A stretch of 64,000 nt of DNA. Source: Bacillota bacterium. GTDB lineage: Bacteria; Bacillota; Clostridia; DSM-8532. Below the pieces are notes generated by a model. The model did not search any database and had not been told where the DNA came from. It saw only the letters and a list, made by a program, of their open reading frames with translations. The stretch is from positions 83,234 to 147,233 of the forward strand of contig JAKIML020000098.1 in NCBI GenBank assembly GCA_022702935.2, read 5' to 3'. The position numbers were made by a program, and so were the translations under genes. This document shows, one piece after another, positions 24,008-31,254 of this stretch (the stretch's first letter is position 1; every line of letters begins with the position of its first letter).

Positions 24008-26572
24008 ATGTACAAGTTTGGAAAGATTAAAGTGACGACCGCCATCCCCGAAAGGTTATCCGGACTGCAGGAGCTGGCTATGAACCTTTGGTGGTCGTGG
24101 AACAGTGAAGCCATCGATCTTTACCGTGAAATAGATCTCGCGCTCTGGGAAAAACTCAACCGCAATCCCGTCCGTTTCCTTCAGGAAGTCAGCTTAAGAA
24201 AGCTGGAGGAGAAGCTTTCCGATCAGGATTTTCTTCAGCGCTATGACAAGGTGATGAAGGAATTCAGGGATTATATGCAGGCTGAGGACACCTGGTTTTC
24301 CAGGAACTACCCTGACTACAAGGATGAACGCATTGTTTACTTCTCGGCCGAATACGGACTTCATGAGGTCCTTCCCGTCTATTCGGGAGGTTTGGGCGTT
24401 CTTTCGGGAGACCATTGCAAATCGGCCAGTGATCTGGGCCTTCCATTCACGGCCATCGGACTATTCTATAAGCAAGGCTATTTTGAACAGCGCATCAACA
24501 ATGAGGGCTGGCAGGAGACCCAATTCACCACGCTGAATTATTCCCAGCTTCCCGTCACTCCCCTGTTTGACGATAAGGGCAATCCTTTGATGATCTATGT
24601 GGAGCTTGCAGGAAGGGTCGTTTATGCCCGGATTTGGTCCATCAGCATTGGCCGTGTCAAGCTGTATCTGATGGATACCGATGTGCCTGAAAACAATCAG
24701 TATGACCGCACCCTCACCGAAAGGCTCTATGGCGGTGACCGGGAAACCCGAATCCAGCAGGAAATCCTCCTGGGCATCGGCGGAATCCGTGTCCTTGACG
24801 CATTGGGAATCAAAGGGACGGTTTACCATATGAACGAGGGCCATTCATCCTTTATGGCTCTGGAGCTTGCCAGAAAATTGGTTATGGAAAAGAATATGCC
24901 CTTCCGCGAGGCTAAGGAAGTGGTTTATTCCTCCTCCATCTTTACCACCCATACCCCTGTTCCCGCCGGAAATGACGTCTTCCCTCTGGATATGATTGAT
25001 CGCTATTTCGGCAACTACTGGGGACAGCTTGGTCTGCAGCGCCACGAATTTATGGCTCTGGGTATTAAGCCAGGAGATCCCTATAATTTCAACATGACGG
25101 TATTGGCACTGAAAATGTCGGGGCGCAGAAACGGGGTCAGTGAACTTCACGGCGCTGTTTCCCGGAATATCTTCAAGGCCGTATGGCCCGAACTCCCTGA
25201 AGAAGAGGTGCCCATCACCCACATCACCAACGGTATACATACCATGACGTGGTTGGCCCCTAGCTTTAAATATCTTTTTGATAAGTATCTTCCCTCCGAC
25301 TGGCAGCAGCGGATGTATGATCCCGCCGTCTGGGAAGGCATTGATGCCATTCCCGACGAGGATATATGGAAGACCCATATGGTGCTGAAGACCAAGATGA
25401 TCCGCTTTATTGCCGATAGACTCAAGAAGCAGTACCTGAAAAATGGAGTGCCGCTTGTGGAAGTGGGCAAGCTGGACAGCCAATTGGATGCCAACACCTT
25501 TACCATTGGCTTTGCCAGAAGATTTGCCACCTACAAACGCGCCAATCTCATATTCAGAGATCTGGCCAGAATTGAGAAGATTCTCAATAACAAGGGCATG
25601 CCCGTTCAGATCATCTTCGCCGGAAAGGCCCACCCTGCCGACAGGCCGGCCCATGAGGTGATTAAGAATATTCATGACATCGCAAGGCGTGAAGGCTTCC
25701 AGGGCAAGATCTTCCTGGTGGAGAACTACAATATGACCGTTGCGCGCCAGCTCATTCAAGGTGTGGATGTATGGATGAACAACCCCAGACGTCCCCTTGA
25801 GGCCAGCGGAACCAGCGGTCAGAAGGCCTGCATCAACGGCGTGCTCAATTTCAGCATTCTGGACGGTTGGTGGGTTGAGGGCTACAACGGCTTAAACGGT
25901 TGGGTTATCGGCGATGACACCCCCTATGAAAATGAGCACAATCAGGATGACGCCGACAGCAGAAGCCTCTATGAAACCCTGGAAAGGGATATTATCCCCC
26001 TGTTCTATAACCGTGACGAAAAGGGCATCCCCACACAATGGGTAGCGAGAATGAAGGAATCCATCAAGTCCCTTGCCCCCGTATACGGAACCCACAGGAT
26101 GGTTAAGGAATACACCGAGAAAATGTATCTGCCTGCCATGAGCCGGACCATAAAGATTCAGGAATCCCAGTACAGCCTTGTCAGAGCTCTGGTGGACTGG
26201 CAGCAGAAAATTGAGAAGGTTTGGCCCCAGGTCAATGTCATTGCCAATGAGGATATCCACGGTCTGGTGGATCACAGTATCCTCTCCGGCAGGGAGCTTA
26301 CATTGAACGTATCGGTTCAGTTGGCCTCCCTGGCGCCCGAGGATGTCCGTGTTGAAGCCTTCTATGGCCCCATCGTCAATGACCGGATTGTCAATGGCGC
26401 AACACTGGAAATGCACCTGGTGCGGCAGACCGATGCCTCCACCTTCCTGTATGAGGGCAAGCTGACACTGCAGGACGGCGGCGAATACGGCTACACCTTC
26501 AGGATTCTGCCCCATCATCCCAACCTCATGAACAAGTTTGACATGTCCATGGTGCGTTGGGCAAGCAACTAA
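24008..26572 (+). CDS. glgP: Alpha-glucan (glycogen/maltodextrin) phosphorylase, DUF3417-containing type
   Basis: 854 residues, GT35 family. The short form begins with a DUF3417-like N-terminal segment (LSGLQELAMNLWWSWN). AEYGLHEVLPVYSGGLGVLSGDH is the glucan/phosphate-site glycine loop, and HMNEGHSSF and TTHTPVPAGND follow. The PLP-site region is RPLEASGTSGQKACINGVLN. It releases glucose-1-phosphate from glycogen or maltodextrins. A ~150-residue C-terminal extension after the GT-B core is usual in this type. Start chosen at ATG 24008 with AGGGAGG 5 nt upstream. glgA and a starch-binding protein lie 5-7 kb away on the same segment. Confidence 0.93.
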   Translation: MYKFGKIKVTTAIPERLSGLQELAMNLWWSWNSEAIDLYREIDLALWEKLNRNPVRFLQEVSLRKLEEKLSDQDFLQRYDKVMKEFRDYMQAEDTWFSRNYPDYKDERIVYFSAEYGLHEVLPVYSGGLGVLSGDHCKSASDLGLPFTAIGLFYKQGYFEQRINNEGWQETQFTTLNYSQLPVTPLFDDKGNPLMIYVELAGRVVYARIWSISIGRVKLYLMDTDVPENNQYDRTLTERLYGGDRETRIQQEILLGIGGIRVLDALGIKGTVYHMNEGHSSFMALELARKLVMEKNMPFREAKEVVYSSSIFTTHTPVPAGNDVFPLDMIDRYFGNYWGQLGLQRHEFMALGIKPGDPYNFNMTVLALKMSGRRNGVSELHGAVSRNIFKAVWPELPEEEVPITHITNGIHTMTWLAPSFKYLFDKYLPSDWQQRMYDPAVWEGIDAIPDEDIWKTHMVLKTKMIRFIADRLKKQYLKNGVPLVEVGKLDSQLDANTFTIGFARRFATYKRANLIFRDLARIEKILNNKGMPVQIIFAGKAHPADRPAHEVIKNIHDIARREGFQGKIFLVENYNMTVARQLIQGVDVWMNNPRRPLEASGTSGQKACINGVLNFSILDGWWVEGYNGLNGWVIGDDTPYENEHNQDDADSRSLYETLERDIIPLFYNRDEKGIPTQWVARMKESIKSLAPVYGTHRMVKEYTEKMYLPAMSRTIKIQESQYSLVRALVDWQQKIEKVWPQVNVIANEDIHGLVDHSILSGRELTLNVSVQLASLAPEDVRVEAFYGPIVNDRIVNGATLEMHLVRQTDASTFLYEGKLTLQDGGEYGYTFRILPHHPNLMNKFDMSMVRWASN

Positions 26573-26587
26573 GCCTCGCCATTGATA

Positions 26588-26670
26588 AGGGGGGGAATTC
26601 TCGTAAGTCTACGACAGGCCATGGGGTTCAAATCCTCTTGCTGTCCACGGCTTGAGATGCCCCCCTTTTA
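26588..26670 (+). ncRNA. Structured element after glgP with a T-arm-like hairpin (terminator or fragment RNA)
   Basis: A run of seven G (26589-26595) can pair with six C (26660-26665), followed by TTTT. Inside, TCTC-gt-AAG pairs with CTTGAGA. An inner GACAG/CTGTC helix encloses GGGG-TTCAAAT-CCTC, which looks like a tRNA T-arm and matches the B-box pattern GGTTCAAATCC. There is no matching acceptor, D or anticodon arm, so it is not a normal tRNA. It may simply be an elaborate terminator for glgP, or a remnant or novel small RNA. Confidence 0.4.
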
Positions 26671-26775
26671 ATTTATAAAATTCCCAAAACATGCCACGGC
26701 AAGGATAGGGGCTGAATGTAGGGAAATATACTAAAATAGTGTATTATGCGCACATTGGTTGTTGACTTTCGTCAA

Positions 26776-26803
26776 TTGACACCCTGAGCCAGTGTGCTAT
26801 AAT
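26776..26803 (+). promoter_or_regulatory. Consensus promoter of the PBP-like gene
   Basis: -35 TTGACA (26776-26781), 16 bp, -10 TATAAT (26798-26803). A perfect inverted repeat TTGAC-tttc-GTCAA (26762-26775) abuts the -35 and might bind a regulator. Confidence 0.8.
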
Positions 26804-26866
26804 ACGAATAAGCTCCCCTCCATGGATGGGGCTGTGTCTTAATTTTCCATCAGGGAAGTATGAACA

Positions 26867-28150
26867 ATGGTGAATGGTTTCGGTACATTTAAAAAAAGGC
26901 GTCGTTATATGGCTTTGCTGACGCTTCTTTTTATGATGGTTGCCATGTTTGGGGCTATGCCCCAGTCTTTTGCTGCCAACGAAAATGACAAGCTGCAAAC
27001 CGAGGCCGTTTCAGCCATTCTTTTTGATGCCAAGAGGGGTCAGGTCATCTATTCCAAGACCTCCGACGAGCCCTCCAACTCATCCCTGGCCAATCGTGTC
27101 ATGGCCGCTCTGATTGTTCTTGAAAAGGCTGATACCGAAGCTCTGGTCACCGCCAGCAAGGATGCGGCCAATGTGGAAGGCGCCTCCTTAAAGCTGTCAG
27201 TGGGTGAGAAATATGCAGTGAAAAACCTTCTCAATGCCCTGTTGCTGACTGGCTCCAAGGATGCCGCCATTGCGCTGGCTGAGTATGTGGGCGGAAGCGA
27301 AGATGGGTTTGTCAAGCTCATGAACAGCAAGGCCCACGAACTGGGAATGAACAAAACACGTTTTGTCAATTGCACCGGTGATTTTGATGAGAGACAGGTA
27401 ACCACCATCCAGGACATCCAGATACTTTTCAGATATGCCCTGGCTAAAAGTGATTTCAACAAGTTCTTTGGGGCCCAGGCCAAGCCCTGGTACGACAGCA
27501 CCAAGACCCTGCTTTTGACCAATACCAACAATATGTTCTGGAACTACAACGATACCGACGGCGGCATTACCACCAGTGTGGACAAGGAGCTGCAAAGCAT
27601 TGCCACCACCGTTACCCGAAATAACATGCGCCTGGTCTGCATCCTTCTGGATGTGCCCACCAAGAACATGTATGCCGACTCCATCGCTCTTTTGAACTAC
27701 GGGTTTGAGAATTACCTGTATAGTACCCTGGTTTATGCGGGAAGCAGCCAAAAGACAGTGACGGTGGAGGGACAGACCCTGAATCTGGTGCCTGCCCAGG
27801 ATGTTCAGTATATCCATCCAAAAGGCCAAAGCAATATCAAGAATATTGCCCTGAATGTGGATGAATCCAAGCTCAAGCCCCCCATCACCAAGAACACGGT
27901 CATTGGCATGCTCACCTATACCCTGGGCGACGATACGGTCATTAATGTGGAGCTGTATCCCGACAGGGAGATTCTGCCCCAAAAGACCCAAAAACAATTG
28001 CTGCAGGAGAAGCTCAATGAGAACAAGGAACTGATATACGTCATCATCCTGTTGGTTGTCATTGAAATTATCATGGCGCTCATTAAGCTGGGAGGCTTTA
28101 TCAAAAAGCAGCTTATCAAGGCCCAGGTCAGAAGACTCCGCAGACGTTAA
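26867..28150 (+). CDS. D-alanyl-D-alanine carboxypeptidase homologue lacking all three catalytic motifs
   Basis: 427 residues with the layout of a DacF-type low-molecular-weight PBP. A signal peptide (KKRRRYMALLTLLFMMVAMF, predicted cut near SFA-AN) precedes the peptidase S11 fold from residue ~45 to 280, a beta-rich stem domain, a C-terminal transmembrane helix (LIYVIILLVVIEIIMALI) and a basic tail. In register with active enzymes, SxxK reads SLAN, SxN reads GSK and KTG reads TTS, so the nucleophile partner Lys and both supporting motifs are gone. It should be anchored in the membrane facing the wall, but probably binds rather than trims peptides. Strong promoter and AGGGA ribosome-binding site, so it looks expressed. 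Confidence 0.85.
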   Translation: MVNGFGTFKKRRRYMALLTLLFMMVAMFGAMPQSFAANENDKLQTEAVSAILFDAKRGQVIYSKTSDEPSNSSLANRVMAALIVLEKADTEALVTASKDAANVEGASLKLSVGEKYAVKNLLNALLLTGSKDAAIALAEYVGGSEDGFVKLMNSKAHELGMNKTRFVNCTGDFDERQVTTIQDIQILFRYALAKSDFNKFFGAQAKPWYDSTKTLLLTNTNNMFWNYNDTDGGITTSVDKELQSIATTVTRNNMRLVCILLDVPTKNMYADSIALLNYGFENYLYSTLVYAGSSQKTVTVEGQTLNLVPAQDVQYIHPKGQSNIKNIALNVDESKLKPPITKNTVIGMLTYTLGDDTVINVELYPDREILPQKTQKQLLQEKLNENKELIYVIILLVVIEIIMALIKLGGFIKKQLIKAQVRRLRRR

Positions 28151-28171
28151 CATAACAAGCTTAGCAAAGAT

Positions 28172-28205
28172 AAAGCGCTGTCACGGCAAATGACAGCGCT
28201 TTTTT
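28172..28205 (+). terminator. Terminator after the PBP-like gene
   Basis: AAAGCGCTGTCA (28172-28183) pairs with TGACAGCGCTTT (28191-28202) and ends in a T-run; it may also serve prfB from the other side. Confidence 0.85.
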
Positions 28206-28221
28206 AATTCTTAAGGCTTTT

Positions 28222-29326
28222 TCAGTTTCGGGTTAAGTAGGCCTGAATAAACTCGTCAATGCCTCCGTCCATCACCTTTTGGACATTGCCTTCCTCGTAG
28301 TTGGTCCGGTGATCCTTCACCAGGGTATAGGGACAGAAGACATAGGACCGAATCTGACTACCCCAGGCAATATCCATCTGTTCCCCTTTAAGCTGGTTGA
28401 GCTTCTCGTCCCGTTCCCGTTCCTTAAGCTCCAATAGCTTTGCCTTGAGCATTCTCATAGCCATATCCCTGTTCTGGAACTGGGAGCGCTCATTCTGGCA
28501 GGCAACCACAATCCCCGTGGGAATGTGAGTAATGCGCACTGCCGATGAGGTTTTGTTAACGTGCTGGCCCCCTGCGCCCGAGGAACGATAGACATCCATT
28601 TTAATATCATCGGGGTTAATCTCCACCTCAACCGAATCATCCAATTCGGGCATAACGTCCATGGATGCAAAGGAGGTATGGCGCCTTCCCGACGCATCGA
28701 AGGGGGATATACGCACCAGACGGTGCACGCCCTTTTCGCTTTTTAAGAAGCCATAGGCATATTCACCGATAACCTCGACGGTGACGCTTTTTATACCAGC
28801 CTCATCCCCGTCCAGCATATCCAGAACCCTTGTCTCAAAGCCATTTTTCTCAGCCCACCGGGTATACATGCGGAAAAGCATTTGCACCCAGTCCATAGCC
28901 TCGGTGCCACCAGCCCCCGCATGAAGGGTAATAATGGCATTGTTTGCGTCATACTCGCCCTTCATCAAGGTTTCCAGCCGCATTTTCTCATAGCGGCTGA
29001 GGACATTCTCATAGGACTCAATCACCTCGGCAAGAACCGATTCATCCTTTTCATCCAGGCCCAGTTCTGCCAGAGTGAGGGCATCCTCACAATCGCTTAA
29101 AAGCTTTTGGTAGCTCTCCAGCTTGGCCTTTAGGCTCTTCGTTCGCTGGAGCACCTTCTGTGAATTCTCGGCATCATTCCAGAACTCGGGTTCGGAAGCC
29201 CGCTGCTCCAATTCCTCAAGCTCCTTTGTCACACCAGGGAGGTTAAAGTGAATCCCCCAATTCCCTGATATTCTTTTCAAGTCCTTTCAGCTCCAGACTT
29301 TTCTGTTCAAGCTCTACAAGACTCAC
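28222..29326 (-). CDS. prfB: Peptide chain release factor 2, expressed through a programmed +1 frameshift
   Basis: 367 residues after frameshifting. The first part (29326-29246, GTG start, 27 codons, VSLVELEQKSL... RELGDSL) ends at an in-frame UAA (29245-29243). Skipping T29245 continues with AAC at 29244 and the rest of RF2. The body shows SPF (VRISPFDASGRRHTSF), the anticodon-like motif of RF2, and GGQ in SGAGGQHVNKTSSAVR, which triggers hydrolysis at UAA/UGA. The joined N-terminus fits the family (GDSLN... EPEFWND). AAGGA lies 9 nt before the GTG. Without the frameshift an RF2 lacking its normal N-terminus would result. Confidence 0.95.
29242..29258 (-). promoter_or_regulatory. RF2 +1 frameshift cassette with UAA
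   Basis: On the minus strand: a GGGGG internal Shine-Dalgarno-like run (29258-29254), ATTCA, then CTT TAA C (29248-29242). Peptidyl-tRNA on CUU slips to UUU and AAC is read next. The common site is CUU UGA C; here the stop is UAA. Confidence 0.85.
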
Positions 29327-29390
29327 CTTTATCATTCCTTCCATACCTGAATTTATCTGAGTAATTGTCTTTGTCATAAGCAACGCTATT

Positions 29391-29419
29391 ATTATACAAT
29401 GCACCGGGGGCTTTGTCAC
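29391..29419 (-). promoter_or_regulatory. Promoter of prfB
   Basis: On the minus strand, -35 GTGACA (29419-29414), 17 bp, -10 TATAAT (29396-29391). Confidence 0.7.
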
Positions 29420-29473
29420 GGCATTTTACCTTTAAGGTCGATAAAGCCTGAAATGTTATGGGCACGGTTCCTG

Positions 29474-29482
29474 TGGTATAAT
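29474..29482 (+). promoter_or_regulatory. Extended -10 promoter immediately before the small Cys protein
   Basis: TGGTATAAT with its -10 hexamer at 29477-29482. The expected transcript start (about 29488-29490) coincides with the ATG at 29489, suggesting a leaderless message. Confidence 0.5.
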
Positions 29483-29488
29483 AATAGA

Positions 29489-29677
29489 ATGGAAAACAGG
29501 GTCAACTGCTTAAAATGCCAATATTACTATATCACCTGGGACCCGGCCCGTCCTAAGGGCTGTCGGTTTTTCGGGTTCAAAGGTCTGTTGATGCCCTCGC
29601 ATACCGTCAAGGCAACCAGCGGCCAGGAGTGCAAGGCTTTCACCCTCAAGGTCCCGCCTGCCAAGCCAGGGCCCTGA
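29489..29677 (+). CDS. Small cysteine-containing protein, possible Zn/Fe-S binder
   Basis: 62 residues: CLKCQYYYITWDPARPKGC, then a middle FGFKGLLMPSHTVKATSG and C in QECKAF, giving four Cys in a CxxC...C...C arrangement. Small proteins of this sequence type are common in anaerobic Firmicutes and Proteobacteria, and databases often label them (probably wrongly) uracil-DNA glycosylase. A metal site is inferred from Cys spacing. There is no Shine-Dalgarno before the ATG; the -10 box ends 6 nt upstream. It lies divergent from prfB and upstream of the ThrE pair. Confidence 0.7.
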   Translation: MENRVNCLKCQYYYITWDPARPKGCRFFGFKGLLMPSHTVKATSGQECKAFTLKVPPAKPGP

Positions 29678-29710
29678 AGACAGGACGATTGCTCCCTGAA
29701 CATAAAAAGG

Positions 29711-30481
29711 ATGACAGCATGTATTATGGAACAGGAAAAGATTCTGGAAATCGCCGTTAAAGCCGGGACCATTCTTTTACGCTTTGGCGCTGAGACCTAT
29801 CGTGTGGAGGATACCATAAACCGCATCTGCAAGAGCTATGGTCTTGCCTGCGAGGCATTTGCCCTGCCCACGGGTGTGTTTGTCAGTGTTGAAGGGCAGG
29901 AAGGTGTTTCCACCATATGCAAAAGGATCCCCGCACGAACCGTGGATTTGGAGAAAATCGCGCGTCTTAACGACCTATCCCGGCGAATTGAGAAAAATAA
30001 GCCCGAGTACCATACGATCATGGCGGAGCTGGAAGCCATCAGCCACTGTCCCACCTATCCCAGGCTGGCGTTGATTCTAAGCTATGCCTTCACCGCCTTT
30101 GTCTATGCCCTGTTGTTTGGAGGCAATCTGCGGGACGCAGGCTCCGCGCTGGTAGTGGGAGTTCTCTTAAGCTTTGTCCGCATTATCTTTTCCAAAGAGA
30201 TTACGTTTCCTTTTATTGAATACTTCATCGGGGGTTTTATTTCGGGGCTCATAAGCTCCCTGGCCGCCTCCCTCATCCCCCAGACCAATGCCTATGTGGT
30301 CATTATCGGGGCTCTCACAAACATGGTGCCGGGTGTGGCTCTGACCAACGGGATTCGGGATCTGCTTCACGGGGACAGTGTCAGCGGCCTGACCAAGCTG
30401 GGCGAGGCCCTGATGGTGGTGGCTGTTATCGCGGCAGGCACGGGTATTGGATTGGCTCTTTGGTTTTCGGGAGGAAGTTAA
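29711..30481 (+). CDS. Threonine/serine exporter, ThrE N-terminal half
   Basis: 256 residues. A cytoplasmic N-terminal region (LRFGAETYRVEDTINRICKSYGL and CEAFALPTGVFVSV) of the PF06738 type is followed by five transmembrane helices. With the next gene it forms the two-part ThrE exporter. The first ATG (29711) touches the AAAGG motif, and an in-frame ATG at 29726 is the alternative start. The stop TAA is directly followed by the ATG of the partner. Confidence 0.85.
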   Translation: MTACIMEQEKILEIAVKAGTILLRFGAETYRVEDTINRICKSYGLACEAFALPTGVFVSVEGQEGVSTICKRIPARTVDLEKIARLNDLSRRIEKNKPEYHTIMAELEAISHCPTYPRLALILSYAFTAFVYALLFGGNLRDAGSALVVGVLLSFVRIIFSKEITFPFIEYFIGGFISGLISSLAASLIPQTNAYVVIIGALTNMVPGVALTNGIRDLLHGDSVSGLTKLGEALMVVAVIAAGTGIGLALWFSGGS

Positions 30482-30937
30482 ATGATTATTGATTTTATCA
30501 AGTATTTTATTCTGGCCTTTATCGGAAGTGTAGCTCCGGCCATTGTCATCAATATCGAAAGACGGGTTCTTATCTGGGCAGGCTTAGGCGGGGCCCTGGG
30601 CTTTTGCATAGCCCTTTCCTTCAACCCCGCTTCCCTCTCCTTCAGTATTCCCCAGATATTCTGCGGAACCGTGGTCGTTGGAATCTATAGCGAGATTATG
30701 GCCAAGGTTCATAAAACACCTTCCACAGTCTTTCTGATTCCCGGCATTTTCCCGCTGGTCCCAGGCATTGCCGCCTATCAGACCATGCAGAGCCTGGTGG
30801 AGAACAACACCCAGCAGGCTGCCGCCTATGCCCTGAACACCATCTTCAAGGCCTTTACCATTGCCTTTGGCATTATGATTGTCACCGCCCTGTTCCGCTT
30901 TTTCAGAAAGGCATTGAAGCATCGCTTTTCCCAATAA
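30482..30937 (+). CDS. Threonine/serine exporter, ThrE C-terminal half
   Basis: 151 residues with four to five transmembrane helices and the PF12821 pattern (YSEIMAKVHKTPSTVFLIPGIFPLVPGIAAYQTM). GGAGG within the last codons of the preceding gene serves its ATG, with no gap between the genes. The two products likely assemble into one inner-membrane exporter of threonine/serine or a related small substrate. Confidence 0.87.
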   Translation: MIIDFIKYFILAFIGSVAPAIVINIERRVLIWAGLGGALGFCIALSFNPASLSFSIPQIFCGTVVVGIYSEIMAKVHKTPSTVFLIPGIFPLVPGIAAYQTMQSLVENNTQQAAAYALNTIFKAFTIAFGIMIVTALFRFFRKALKHRFSQ

Positions 30938-30939
30938 AA

Positions 30940-30964
30940 ACAGAGGGCAATTTATGCCCTCTGT
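30940..30964. terminator. Terminator after the ThrE pair
   Basis: ACAGAGGGCA (30940-30949) pairs with TGCCCTCTGT (30955-30964); convergent with the small gene at 31021-31188. Confidence 0.8.
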
Positions 30965-31020
30965 TTCATTCACTATGGTCTTATAATTTGTGTCTCTGAA
31001 AGTTCATGATTTACATCAGC

Positions 31021-31188
31021 TTAGCAGCAGGGATTATTATCGAAGCATCTGTTGTTGTATCCCCCGCCAAAAACTCCGGGACAGAAGCAAAGAATAAAGA
31101 TTACAATGATGATAATCCACCAAATATTATCACCGCCAAAGAAACCGCCGCCACCACAGCAGCCATAATCCGGCTTACAGTCACCCAT
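31021..31188 (-). CDS. Small Gly/Cys-rich membrane peptide (YjcZ-like)
   Basis: 55 residues: CGGGGFFGGDNIWW, then a hydrophobic helix (IIIIVIFILCFCPGVF), then GGG and a Cys-ending tail. Seven to eight Cys cluster at both ends. Its Gly-rich lead and single membrane helix resemble the YjcZ/SscA-type small sporulation proteins common in Firmicutes. AGGTGA lies 6-7 nt before the ATG. It sits 66 bp after glgA on the same strand and could be read through from it. Confidence 0.65.
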   Translation of the reverse strand: MGDCKPDYGCCGGGGFFGGDNIWWIIIIVIFILCFCPGVFGGGYNNRCFDNNPCC

Positions 31189-31254
31189 AGTATTCACCTC
31201 ATCTCAATTCGGCCTTCTTCATCTTATGCAAGGGGCCTCATGGGTGACACTCTT

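Noticed and set aside
24845..25759. 304-codon open frame opposite glgP
   Set aside because: Shadow frame produced by codon bias in a highly conserved gene; the sense protein is certain.
26588..26670. tRNA or tmRNA gene
   Set aside because: Only a T-arm-like hairpin is present; acceptor pairing, D-arm, anticodon arm and CCA are absent and the element is too short for tmRNA.
27197..28153. 318-codon open frame opposite the PBP-like gene
   Set aside because: The sense strand has the promoter, ribosome-binding site, signal peptide and fold; the antisense has none.
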